A DNA stretch of 64,000 nt, taken from positions 682,001-746,000 of the forward strand of contig NZ_PDJK01000001.1 in the NCBI RefSeq assembly GCF_002564045.1. The letters are read 5' to 3'. This DNA is from Amycolatopsis sulphurea. GTDB taxonomy: Bacteria; Actinomycetota; Actinomycetes; Mycobacteriales; Pseudonocardiaceae. Shown piece by piece: positions 52,790-61,526 of this stretch (positions are counted from its first letter, which is position 1; the number at the start of each line of letters is the position of its first letter). The notes beneath the pieces were generated by a model, which did no database searches, was not told the DNA's origin, and saw only the letters and a list, made by a program, of their open reading frames with translations. The position numbers were made by a program, and so were the translations under genes.

Positions 52790-53470
52790 GGTCGGTCGGG
52801 GTGTGCGAGCCAGCGTCTGTCCAGTGAGGACGGATGTCGGTTTGGTGGGTTTTGTTGCTGCTGTCAGGTGTTTCGCTGAGCTGTCGCTGGGTCTTGGAGC
52901 AGTGGTGGGGTTTGGCTGGCGCTGCGCTCGTGAAAGCCGTGGCCCACGGTGTGGGTTCGTGTCTGTCCGGTGAGGACGGTGGGGTGTGGTGAGATCGTTG
53001 TTACTGCTGGGGTTTGCTTGGATTGGTCTATTGTTGGGGGTGGCTTGTGCTGGTGAGGGTGCGATCGTTTCGCGGGGTTCGGGTGGCGCTCGATGCGTTC
53101 GTAGCTGCCTGGCGCGTGGTGCGGGTTCGCGTCTGTTCGGTCGGGGCGGTGGGGTGTGGCGGGATCGCTGCTGCTGGGTTCTGCTTGGCTGGGCTTACAG
53201 CTTGGAGATGGCCTGCGCTGGCGACGTATGGCCGCGCTGCGGTGCCGAGTGGTGCCCGATGCGTGCGGCGACTGCGGGTCTCGCGGAGTGCTGGTCCGTG
53301 TCCGTCCGGAAAGGACGGACACGAACCGGCGAATCGCTGCGGCGAGGATCCCGGATGCCCTCCTCGGGTGCTGCGTCCGCCCGGCGTGCCACGCGAGGAC
53401 ATCCGGTGCACCCCGCATCGCCCGCAACCGTCCGGAAAGGACGGATGCGGGCCAGCGGATCGTTGCTATC
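52790..53470. repeat. Degenerate tandem repeat region, non-coding
   Basis: GTCTGTCCAGTGAGGACGG, GTCTGTCCGGTGAGGACGG and GTCTGTTCGGTCGGGGCGG recur at about 52805, 52959 and 53131, each followed by related G/T-rich sequence (GGGGTGTGG-GGATCG, TGCTGGGTTTGCTTGG). Two GTCCGGAAAGGAC hairpins follow near 53308 and 53430. Units are roughly 150-175 bp and decayed. No gene is supported on either strand. Confidence 0.55.
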
Positions 53471-53477
53471 GAAGGAT

Positions 53478-54200
53478 TCAGCCGGTTGCGATCCCACCCG
53501 CCCCGGTTTGCGGCGCACCGACCGGGACGACGCTCGTCCGATGTGTGGTGGTCTTCGCCGGTGGTGTCCCGCCGCCCGGCGAGGTGCCCTTGCTCGGCGG
53601 CGTGCCGAGCACGGTGAACTCCGCTTTCGCCACGTACGGCGTCGAGGCGCACTTGAGCGTCGCGACGTACTTGCCCGGGGTGGTGACCACTGTGGTGTGC
53701 CCGCTGAACCGGCCGAAGTTGCCGCCCTCGGTGAAGTTCAGCGGTGCGGCGAATCCCGGCGAGGTGGCCGGGCCGGTCGGGCCGCCCAGGCAGCCGTTGA
53801 TCGAGTCCGAGCCGCCGTTGATCTGGCCGCCCGGCTGGACCTCGGCCGGATACAGCGACAGGACCGGATGCTGGTACGGCAGGACGGTGAAGGTCGTGGT
53901 CAGCCGGGTGCCGTCGCAGGTCACCTTCGCGGTGTAGGTGCCCGCCTTGGTGACCGAAGTGCCTTCGCCCCAGGGATTGGTGCCGTCTCGCAGGGCCAGG
54001 TGGACCGGCGCGGCGAAGCCCGGTGAAGTGGCCTCCGAGAAAGTGGTGCACTTGCCGATGATGCCGGTCTCGAATCGCTCGCCCGGCCGCATCGACGTCG
54101 GGTAGACCCCGAATTGCGGTGTGTCCGCGGCGAATGCCGCCGGTGCGTACGCAAGCCCGAGCGCGGCCACGGCCAGTGCTGTTGTGATCGTCCTGTTCAT
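53478..54200 (-). CDS. Secreted two-domain beta-sandwich protein, anchor lost
   Basis: 240 aa. Signal peptide MNRTITTALAVAALGLAYAP ends at AFA. Two repeats of about 85 residues follow, each with YPTSMRPGERFETG/YPAEVQPGGQINGG, C..., TSPGFAAP, and GTYTAKVTC/GKYVATLKC: Ig-like domains with one disulfide each. The end, a Pro/Thr-rich linker then VPVGAPQTGAGG, looks like the stalk and PQTG-like motif that normally precedes a C-terminal membrane helix, but a stop comes four residues later. It is therefore probably released rather than wall-held. Confidence 0.7.
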   Translation of the reverse strand: MNRTITTALAVAALGLAYAPAAFAADTPQFGVYPTSMRPGERFETGIIGKCTTFSEATSPGFAAPVHLALRDGTNPWGEGTSVTKAGTYTAKVTCDGTRLTTTFTVLPYQHPVLSLYPAEVQPGGQINGGSDSINGCLGGPTGPATSPGFAAPLNFTEGGNFGRFSGHTTVVTTPGKYVATLKCASTPYVAKAEFTVLGTPPSKGTSPGGGTPPAKTTTHRTSVVPVGAPQTGAGGIATG

Positions 54201-54296
54201 CTTCGTTCCTCCCTCTCCGACAGGGGGAACACGCGGCAGACGGCGCCGGGGTTGCCTCGGTCAGCAGAGCCATCGGTCGAACCACGCTCGGGTGCG

Positions 54297-55351
54297 GTGC
54301 AAAGATGTCGAGCTGGTGGCCGCGTTCGCGGATCGAGTGTCCTTCCCGCGGGGTAGACCACCTACTCGTGCGGAACGTCGAAGTGCCGCAGCGCCCGGTG
54401 CAGGTATTCGACCTGGCCCGAGCGGCACATTGGTGTCCTCGGCGCCGTGCCTCAGCAGGATCGGCAGGGTGTCGGCAAAGTCGGTGTGGAGGTCTGTGAA
54501 GGTCTGTGAAGGGGCCCTTCACGGACTCTGAGTCTGTGAAGGGCCCCTTCACAGACCTGAAACCGGTCCGGCGCACGCCACGAGGTGGTCGCAGACACCT
54601 CCGCATCGCCCGCTGCCGGGTTCCCGACCAACTTTGCCGGAACCCTGAGCAGGATCGGCGTCCGCATCCGGCTCGCGAAGGAGACCGGGCTCAGGGCGTC
54701 GTGCGGATGCGGCCCGAGGCCGGACCAGCCGGTGCTGCCACCGAGCGCCGCCTCGAACGCGCCGTTCTCCCCGGTCGCGGCGAGCATCCCCCCGTCGGTG
54801 ACGGCCGCACCGGCCAGCACCGGGCGGAACCGGCCGGTCTGCCCGGCGGCCCAGGCCGCAAGGAACCCGCCGTGACTCCACCTGGCGATCCCGAGCCTGT
54901 CCGGATCGGCGATCCCGTCCGAGACCAGCCGATCGATCCCGGCGAGGACGTCCGTCGATTCCTCCCGGCCTACCCGGCCCGCCACTCGCGGCGAACTTGT
55001 GGCCATGGCCGCGGCCGCCCCGCGGATTCGGCAGGAACACGGCGTACCCCGCCGCGGCGAGCCATTGCGCGCTCGGGTACCAGAACAGCTGTCCGCGTAC
55101 CGGTCGTACGGCCCGCCGTGCGCACTCGTGATCATCGGAAACGGCCCGTCCGCGGCGGTTTTTCTCGGTGGCAGCACGAAAAGACCGTCGAGCACGAGCC
55201 TGTCGGCGCTGCGGTGGAAGAGCGGCTCCTGCTGGCCGAGCGTCAGCTCCCTCAGCCGCGGCGGAAATCGATGACCCGCTGCGAACTGTGGCCAGGGCGT
55301 CGGCGTCATCTCCGACGAATGTGACGCGAGAGGCGGAAGCTGGTGGGACAA
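54297..55351 (-). pseudogene. S9-family (prolyl oligopeptidase-like) peptidase remnant
   Basis: Minus-strand pieces in several frames follow an S9 peptidase catalytic domain: SAHGGPYDRYAD, QLFWYPSAQWLAAAGYAVF, RWSHGGFLAAWAAGQTGRF (nucleophile motif GxSxGG is degenerate), SPVSFASRMRTPILL, then after the element ILLRHGAEDTNVPLG (Asp), VEYLHRALRHFDVPHE with a TAG stop, and GHSIRERGHQLDIF (His). The N-terminal propeller is missing. Several frameshifts, a nonsense codon and the 183-bp insertion make it dead. Confidence 0.78.
54465..54647. mobile_element. MITE-like palindromic element, complete, 11-bp target duplication
   Basis: 183 bp from CAGGGTGTCGGCAAAGTCGG to TTGCCGGAACCCTG. The exact repeat AGCAGGATCGG flanks it at 54454-54464 and 54648-54658. 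It is longer than the other copies by a small internal duplication (GGTCTGTGAAGGTCTGTGAAGG). Inserted in the S9 peptidase gene. Confidence 0.93.
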
Positions 55352-55487
55352 GGTGGACTGTAGGGCGGCCCGACGGGGATCGGATTTCCTCGTCGGGTGC
55401 GCGAGGTGACACGGCTCGGGACGGGGGTGTGCAGGGAAACAGTTGCCCAGGTAGTAGTTTCAGGCACGATCGAGGGGAGCTGACGGA

Positions 55488-56339
55488 GTGGCACGTCTTC
55501 ATGTCGGCTGCGCGATGTGGAATCACAAGGCGTGGACCGGGCGGTTCCTGCCGCAATCGCTGCCGGCGAAAGAGCGTCTGCGGGCGTATGCAGGCTGGTG
55601 CAACGCGGTCGAAGGCAACACCACCTTCTACGCGACCCCCGCCCGGACCACCGTCGCGACGTGGGCACAGCAGACCGGGCCCGGCTTCCGGTTCGTGGTC
55701 AAGGTGCCGAAGGTGGTCACACACGAGCGGCGGTTCGCGGGGGTCGAGGCCGAGATGCGGGCGTTCCTGGACGCACTGGAGCCCCTCGGGGAACGGGCGG
55801 TCCTGTGGACGCAGTTGCCCGGGTCGTTCGGCCCTTCGGAGGTCGATGCGCTCGGTCGTTTCCTGCGTCGACTCCCGGCCGATCGTCGGCGTGCGGTGGA
55901 GGTGCGGCACCCGGGGTTCTTCACCGACGGCGGCTCGGCGGCGTTGCTGGAGAGAGCGCTAGCCGGAGTGGACGCCGAGTGGGTGCCATTCGACACCACC
56001 GTTTTCTTCCAAAGCCCACCGGTCAGCGAGGCCGAGCAGGATGCGTGGGCCAAGAAACCGCGGCTGCCACGGCGGACGCGGGCGTTGACCGACCAGCCGA
56101 TCGTCCGTTACCTGGGCCGGGACTCGGTCGAGGACACGGTGACGGGGTGGCGGCCGTGGACCGAGGTGGTGGCCGGGTGGCTGCGTGAAGGCCGGTCGCC
56201 GACGGTCTTCCTGCACACCCCGGACAACGTCGATGCGCCGACGCTCGCCCGCCGGTTCCATGACGAAGTGCGGGTCCTGGTGCCTGGCCTTGAGGCATTG
56301 CCGGAGCCGGAGCCGGTCGAGCCGGCGACGTTGTTCTGA
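55488..56339 (+). CDS. DUF72-family protein
   Basis: 283 aa from GTG 55488. LHVGCAMWNHKAWTGRFLP, YAGWCNAVEGNTTFYATP and FRFVVKVPKVVTHERRF are the DUF72 TIM-barrel signature; AVEVRHPGFF and VFLHTPDNVDAPTLARRF complete it. The family is universal in function-unknown lists; a nuclease-like or radiation-response role has been proposed but not proven. Its last codons overlap a 24-bp tandem duplication. Confidence 0.9.
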   Translation: MARLHVGCAMWNHKAWTGRFLPQSLPAKERLRAYAGWCNAVEGNTTFYATPARTTVATWAQQTGPGFRFVVKVPKVVTHERRFAGVEAEMRAFLDALEPLGERAVLWTQLPGSFGPSEVDALGRFLRRLPADRRRAVEVRHPGFFTDGGSAALLERALAGVDAEWVPFDTTVFFQSPPVSEAEQDAWAKKPRLPRRTRALTDQPIVRYLGRDSVEDTVTGWRPWTEVVAGWLREGRSPTVFLHTPDNVDAPTLARRFHDEVRVLVPGLEALPEPEPVEPATLF

Positions 56340-56380
56340 ATCGTGAGGGGATTGCGGTTCTGAATCGTCAGGGGATTGCG
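56333..56380 (+). repeat. 24-bp tandem duplication across a stop codon
   Basis: GTTCTGAATCGTGAGGGGATTGCG is repeated immediately with one change (G to C at base 13). The first unit contains the DUF72 stop. Looks like a recent slippage or repair event. Confidence 0.9.
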
Positions 56381-56677
56381 CCGGTATCTCCTGCCGCGCA
56401 ACGGTTCTCGCGTCGTCGAGTGGGGTGATCGCAGACATCCACGACGGGTGCTGGAGGCATCGGCCGACTACGACGTCAGGAGAGGCGTGCGGGAGGTGCC
56501 AGCCGAGCCTTTCCTGGGGTAGGTCAGGTATGGCGGGGTGCGCGCACGGGGCGCGTCGGCCAGGTTCCTGGGAGGGGCGTGTGCCGACGGAATCCCCTGC
56601 GTACGCGGCGTGCGAAGTGCCCGCGTTCGCTGGACCGGAGTCGGGAGCAACGGCGATGATCAGGCGACATCCGGAAT
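56381..56677. other. Intergenic stretch, no gene supported
   Basis: About 300 bp without codon bias or recognised motif. It ends at a palindromic repeat. Confidence 0.45.
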
Positions 56678-56732
56678 GTCCGTGAAGGGGCCCTTCACGG
56701 ACTCTGAGTCTGTGAAGGGCCCCTTCACAGAC
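56678..56732. repeat. Palindrome-only copy of the element core
   Basis: GTCCGTGAAGGGGCCCTTCAC, ACTCTGAGT spacer, then GTGAAGGGCCCCTTCACAGAC. No terminal arms or direct repeats seen. It lies 75 bp upstream of the FGE start. Confidence 0.9.
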
Positions 56733-56807
56733 AGCGGCCGTGGTTATGCTGAGGCCGTCAAGACTGGGCCGGGGACGTTTCGGCCGTGAACCAGGAGGTG
56801 TGTCCAG

Positions 56808-57689
56808 GTGTCCGGTTGCTGCCCGCCGTCCCGGTCGGCCCCTTCGTCCGTCGCCGCGGCGGACCGGGGAGCGGCCACGAACGCCGAGGGCCTGCTCGTG
56901 CTGCCCGGCGGCACGTTCCGGATGGGCACGGCGGACAAGGACGGCTTTCCCGAGGACCACGAAGGCCCGGTCCGGGAGGTCAGCGTGCCGTCGTTCGCGA
57001 TCGACGCCTACGCGGTGACCAACGCGCGGTTCGGCGAGTTCGTGGACGCGACGGGATACCGCACCGAAGCGGAAAACTACGGCTGGACGTACGTGTTCGC
57101 GAAATTCGTCATCGCCGGGCTGCGCAAGATCTCCCCGCGCCCGGAGCAGACCCCGTGGTGGTGCGGGGTTTCCGGGGCGTACTGGCGCGTGCCCGAAGGC
57201 CCGGGCAGCGACGTCGGCGAACGCGGAGACCACCCGGTGGTGCACGTGTCCTGGAACGACGCGGTGGCCTACTGCGCGTGGGCGGGGCGCCGGCTGCCGA
57301 CCGAGGCAGAGTGGGAGTACGCCGCGCGGGGTGGGCTCGACCAGGCCCGTTACCCGTGGGGTGACGAACTGACTCCGGGCGGCGAGCATCGCTGCAACAT
57401 CTGGCAGGGCCGGTTCCCGGTGCGCGACACCGCCGAGGATGGCTATTCGGGCACCGCGCCGGTGGATGCCTACCAGCCCAACGGCTTCGGCCTGTACAAC
57501 ACCTCCGGCAACGTGTGGGAGTGGTGCGCGGACTGGTTCGACGAGGCGCAGTCCAGCCGGGCGATGCGCGGCGGCTCGTACCTGTGTCACGACTCGTACT
57601 GCAACCGCTACCGGGTCGCCGCCCGCACCGCGAACACGCCGGACAGCTCCGGTGGCAACCTCGGGTTCCGTACCGTCGCCGACGTCTGA
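56808..57689 (+). CDS. Formylglycine-generating enzyme (sulfatase-activating)
   Basis: 293 aa from GTG 56808. LVLPGGTFRMGTADKDGFPEDHEGP opens the domain in two motifs; HPVVHVSWNDAVAYCAWAGR, LPTEAEWEYAARGG and NVWEWCADWF follow. The active-site pair is in GGSYLCHDSYCNRYRVAAR (two Cys five apart, binding Cu). FGE oxidises a Cys in sulfatases to formylglycine using O2. Length and motifs match the bacterial enzyme used in the aldehyde-tag work. No sulfatase gene is adjacent. There is no signal peptide. Confidence 0.92.
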   Translation: MSGCCPPSRSAPSSVAAADRGAATNAEGLLVLPGGTFRMGTADKDGFPEDHEGPVREVSVPSFAIDAYAVTNARFGEFVDATGYRTEAENYGWTYVFAKFVIAGLRKISPRPEQTPWWCGVSGAYWRVPEGPGSDVGERGDHPVVHVSWNDAVAYCAWAGRRLPTEAEWEYAARGGLDQARYPWGDELTPGGEHRCNIWQGRFPVRDTAEDGYSGTAPVDAYQPNGFGLYNTSGNVWEWCADWFDEAQSSRAMRGGSYLCHDSYCNRYRVAARTANTPDSSGGNLGFRTVADV

Positions 57690-57780
57690 GCGGGGTTCCG
57701 GCTACCGTTCCGGTATGCCGTCGAAGAACGCCCGTGGCTGCGCGAAGGGGCGCGCCCGCCGCCACGAGATTCTGCTCGTC

Positions 57781-58485
57781 CCTCTGAACGTGCTCGCGGT
57801 GAACACCGACGCCATCCCGCGCTTCGCGCAGATCTTCACGCCCGCGACAATCGCCTGACACGGCCCGGTGTTCGAGACGCTGATCGACTACGACAGGTCC
57901 GGTGCCACCCAGCCCGCGCCGGCCACCGGCTGGGATCTGGCCGACGGCGGGCGCACGGTCGCCGTGCACCCGCGCGACGACGTGAAGTTCTACAGTGGAC
58001 GGACGAGGACGGCGCAGGACGTGATGTTCTCCTTGCAGCGCGCCGCGCAGCCCGCCGCACAGTCGCAGGCCCGGTCGATCGCCACGCTGATCGCCGACAT
58101 GTCCGCGCCGGATCCGCACATCGTCGTGATCCGGCTCAAAGCGGCCGGTGGGAAAATGGCCGACCTGTTCGCCATCGCCTCCATTGTGGACGGTGTGGCG
58201 GCGAAGGGACTCAACGACGACAGCAACGTGATCGGCACCGGCCTGTTCCTCTGGCAGAGCCGGCAGCAGGGTTCCCAGCTGACCCTCCTCGTGCGCAGGA
58301 TTCCCTCCGCGCTACTCGTGCTGGTCGTGGCGTCGATGCTGGCCTTCGTGCTGCCGCGCCTGGCCCCCGGCGACCCGGCGGTGACCGTCGCCGGTCCCGA
58401 CGCCACCGCGGCCGACATCGCCACGATCCGGACCGACCTCGGGCTCGACCGCCCGCTGCTCGCGCAGTACTTCGACTGGCTGGGG
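57781..58485 (+). pseudogene. Oligopeptide ABC transporter remnant: binding protein and permease fragments
   Basis: VNTDAIPRFAQIFTPATIA, a TGA, then VFETLIDYDRSG, WDLADGGRTVAVHPRDDVKF and TAQDVMFSLQRAAQP belong to a family 5 solute-binding protein. After about 58270 the same frame turns into LVRRIPSALLVLVVASMLAF and LAPGDPAVTVAGPDATAAD, the N-terminus of a DppB-type permease. A deletion fused the two. The permease piece ends near 58485, where a piece of another gene begins on the opposite strand. Confidence 0.72.
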
Positions 58486-58488
58486 TGT

Positions 58489-59509
58489 TCAGCGACTCCC
58501 GGCAAGGCCGGGCAAACGCAGGCTGCCGCCGGCGAGAACCTGTCCGTTGAGCGGAAAACCCTGTGCGCGCCACCGCATCAACGCGTCTTCTTCGGTGGCG
58601 TACTGCTGCTCGAACAGGATGTCGACGAGGGTTTCCCGGGTCCGCCATTCGAGCATCTGATGGTCGGCGTCGAGCAGGCGCTGGAGCGCGAGGGCGTCGG
58701 CTGTCCGGTCGGCCGTGAGGAGCTCGGCCGTGGTCGGCGTGTGCCCGAGGGGAATGACGAGGCGTCCCCACCGTTCGTCGCGGGTGCCCGCGGGGACGAT
58801 GAGGGTCGGTCTCGTCGTCGTAGGTGGCCTGGTCGACGTTGGGGCGGCGCAGGGAGTGCTCGCGCCAGTCGGCCATGACCGGCGCCGGCGAATCGTCGGC
58901 CCGCGCGAACGCGACGAGGCGGTGGGCCAGGTCTTCCAGATAGACCTCGCGGTGCAGCACCGAGCGGGCGAGCTGCAGGATTTCGCCCGCCGACGGCCCG
59001 GTGAGGCCGAGCTTGGTCAACGCGGCGTGCATCGTGGCGATGCGTTCCAGCTCGTGCGTGTGGCGCTGGAGGATGCTGCGGTGCACGCTGTGGATGATCT
59101 CGACGAACCGGGTCGGCCGCCGGAACACGGCCAGCGCCAGCCCCGTCTCCTCGGCGCGCTCCACGACCTCGGCGGGAAACTGCTCGAAAGAGCGGCCGAG
59201 TTCCAGGAAGAGGCCGGACGCGCGGCGCTCGGTGAGGGTCTCCAGCACCGGCAGCCATTCCTCGGGGTGGTTCTGCAGGCCCATTCCGCTGGTCAGCACC
59301 AGGTCGCCCGCGTCGATGAAGCGGGCCAGATCCGGCTGCTCGCACACGTGCACCCAGCGCACCGGCCGGTCCGCGCAGCGTTCGCAGACCAGCAGGCGGG
59401 GATCGCCGGCCCGGACGGGCGGGAGGGTGAGGATCTCCCGCACGGTGGGGAGCAGGCGCTCCTGGTCAGCGGCTACGGATGTGTAATCCGACACGCGGAA
59501 AGCATACAT
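58489..59509 (-). pseudogene. PucR-family regulator, frameshifted and lacking its DNA-binding end
   Basis: From 59509: TVREILTLPPVRAGDPRLL, LVLTSGMGLQNHPEEWLPVL and LFLELGRSFEQFPAEVVERA are the PucR sensor domain; IHSVHRSILQRHTHELERI follows. Near 58810 the frame shifts, continuing GTRDERWGRLVIPLGHTPTT and RWRAQGFPLNGQVLAGG to a TGA at 58489. The C-terminal helix-turn-helix is gone. PucR proteins regulate purine or amino-acid breakdown; the divergent aminotransferase gene was probably its target. Confidence 0.75.
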
Positions 59510-59553
59510 TTTCGTACCGGTCGAGAACCAGTTCGCGGGCCTAGAGTTCGTCC

Positions 59554-60891
59554 ATGGAGTCCAGGAGTGCGCTGCTCAAGCAGCGGGTCGACGGCCACTA
59601 CCCGACCGTGACACACGGGAAGGGCGTGTTCTTGTTCGACAGTGACGGCAAACGTTATCTCGATGGTTCATCGGGCGCGATGACCGCGAGCCTCGGCCAC
59701 GGCGTCGAGGAGATCGCCGACGCCATCAGCGACCAGCTCTCACGGGTCGCCTTCACGTATCGGACCCAATTCACGAACCAGCCCGCGGAGGACCTCGCGC
59801 GGCGGCTCACCGACCTCGCGCCCGGGGGCCTCAATACGGCCTTCTTCGTCAGCAGCGGCTCCGAGGGAACAGAGTTCGCGATGCGTGCCGCTGTCGCCCA
59901 CTGGCGGGAACAGGGGCGGCCCGAGAAGGTGAAAATCCTCGGTCGGCACATCAGCTATCACGGCATGACGCTCGGCGCCCTGTCCATGTCGGGCCATGCC
60001 GCCCGTCGTCCGGACTACGGTTCCCTGCTGCATCCGTTCCCGGTCGGGCCGCCCGCCTACGCGTTTCGCTACGCCCACCCCGGGGAGAGCGAGGAAGACT
60101 ATGCCGCGCGGTCCGTCGCGAAGTTCGAAGCGGCAGTCGTCGCCGCCGACCCCGCGACGGTTGCCGCCGTCATCGTCGAACCGATCGTCGGCGCCGCCGG
60201 TGGTGCCCTCGTGCCCCCGGCGGGATATCTCCGGCGCCTGCGGGCGATGTGCGATCGTCTCGACGTTTTGCTGATCATGGACGAGGTGATCACCGGCGTC
60301 GGGCGCACCGGCGAATGGTTCGCGAGCGGTGACGAGAAGGTCGTCCCCGATCTGCTGGTGACCGGCAAAGGCCTCAGCGCCGGCTATGCCCCCGTCGGCG
60401 CGGTGCTGCTGTGTGACCGTCTCGTCGAGACCATCCGGCACGGCAGCGGAATCGCGCCTTTCGGTCACACCTTCTCCGGAAATCCCCTCGGCGCGGCCAC
60501 CTGTCTCGCCGTGCTGGACTACCTTGCGGACCACGAGATCCTGGCCAACGTCCGGCACCGCGGCGACCAGCTCGAAACCGGCCTGCGGAAGCTGTCCGCG
60601 AGATTCCCTTTCCTAGCCGATGTGCGCGGCCGGGGCCTGCTGTGGGGATTCGAGTTCGTGCAGGATCCGGAAACCCGCGCTGCCCCGGCTGCCGGGGACA
60701 ATGTTTCGGCGCGGTTCGTGGAGGAGTGCTTCGACCAGGGGTTGATCGTTTACCCGGCGGGGATTGCGCCGCTCAACAATGCGGTGGTCGTTTCGCCGCC
60801 GCTGACCATTGCGGCGGGTGAGGTCGAGTTGCTGCTGGAACTGCTGGAGGTGGCGTTGGAGCGGATGGCGAGCGAGGTGTTTCCGGGGTAG
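59554..60891 (+). CDS. Class III PLP-dependent aminotransferase
   Basis: 445 aa. YLDGSSGAMTASLGHGVEEI, VSSGSEGTEFAMRAAV (phosphate loop), ISYHGMTLGALSMSGH, LLIMDEVITGVGRTGEWF (Asp to pyridine N), LLVTGKGLSAGYAPVGAV (Schiff-base Lys) and FGHTFSGNPLGAAT are all present. It belongs to the omega/aspartate-aminotransferase-like group acting on amino acids or amines with pyruvate or 2-oxoglutarate. Divergent from the PucR remnant. Confidence 0.92.
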   Translation: MESRSALLKQRVDGHYPTVTHGKGVFLFDSDGKRYLDGSSGAMTASLGHGVEEIADAISDQLSRVAFTYRTQFTNQPAEDLARRLTDLAPGGLNTAFFVSSGSEGTEFAMRAAVAHWREQGRPEKVKILGRHISYHGMTLGALSMSGHAARRPDYGSLLHPFPVGPPAYAFRYAHPGESEEDYAARSVAKFEAAVVAADPATVAAVIVEPIVGAAGGALVPPAGYLRRLRAMCDRLDVLLIMDEVITGVGRTGEWFASGDEKVVPDLLVTGKGLSAGYAPVGAVLLCDRLVETIRHGSGIAPFGHTFSGNPLGAATCLAVLDYLADHEILANVRHRGDQLETGLRKLSARFPFLADVRGRGLLWGFEFVQDPETRAAPAAGDNVSARFVEECFDQGLIVYPAGIAPLNNAVVVSPPLTIAAGEVELLLELLEVALERMASEVFPG

Positions 60892-61040
60892 CGTCGGGTT
60901 GCTGCGAATGCAGCTCGGGGAATCACCGTTTCGTTGCGCCTGTTGCGATCAGGCAACGGTAGTGCGGCGGGCTGTTGCGTTCTTCGTGTGGTACGCGACT
61001 GATAGTTCAACCCTGCAGTCGAGGTGGTCGAGGTCGCAGC

Positions 61041-61469
61041 ATGGTAAAGGTGCGGTTGTGCGGAATGATCCTTGCCGCCGGATTGATGATGGCCGGGTGC
61101 GGTGGCACTCCGGTTGCGCCGAAGCCGTCGGCGCCACCCGGCTCGCCTGCCGCGACCAGCGTCGCGCCGACCTCCGAACCGACCGTACCCACGACGACGC
61201 CCACCACGCAGACGAAATCCAGCAGCGTCCCTGCGAAGACGTCGAGGGTGTCTGCCACTGCCACGGCCGCGCCGAAGAAAACCACGGCACGAAAGACGCC
61301 TACCCGAAAGCCGCCCCAGTACGGATACCAATGCCGGGACGGCGACGAGGCCAAGTACAAGGTGTGCGCCGAACACAAGTCATGGGTCGACGGGCAAGTG
61401 GAGTTCGCCGACTGCCTGGACAGCGGAGGCACGTGGGATGAGGACAAGCAACGCTGTGTGCATTCCTGA
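61041..61469 (+). CDS. Lipoprotein with Cys-rich C-terminal domain
   Basis: 142 aa from ATG 61041. Lipobox LMMAGCGG (Cys about 20), then a long Pro/Thr/Ser linker (25-90) suited to crossing the wall. The compact end has four cysteines: YGYQCRDGDEAKYKVCAEH and FADCLDSGGTWDEDKQRCV, which probably form two disulfides. No family named with confidence. Confidence 0.75.
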   Translation: MVKVRLCGMILAAGLMMAGCGGTPVAPKPSAPPGSPAATSVAPTSEPTVPTTTPTTQTKSSSVPAKTSRVSATATAAPKKTTARKTPTRKPPQYGYQCRDGDEAKYKVCAEHKSWVDGQVEFADCLDSGGTWDEDKQRCVHS

Positions 61470-61526
61470 TCGGGCAGGGCAGCTCACCCGCCCGCGCTAG
61501 TACGGCAGCAGCACTTGCCGTGTGGG

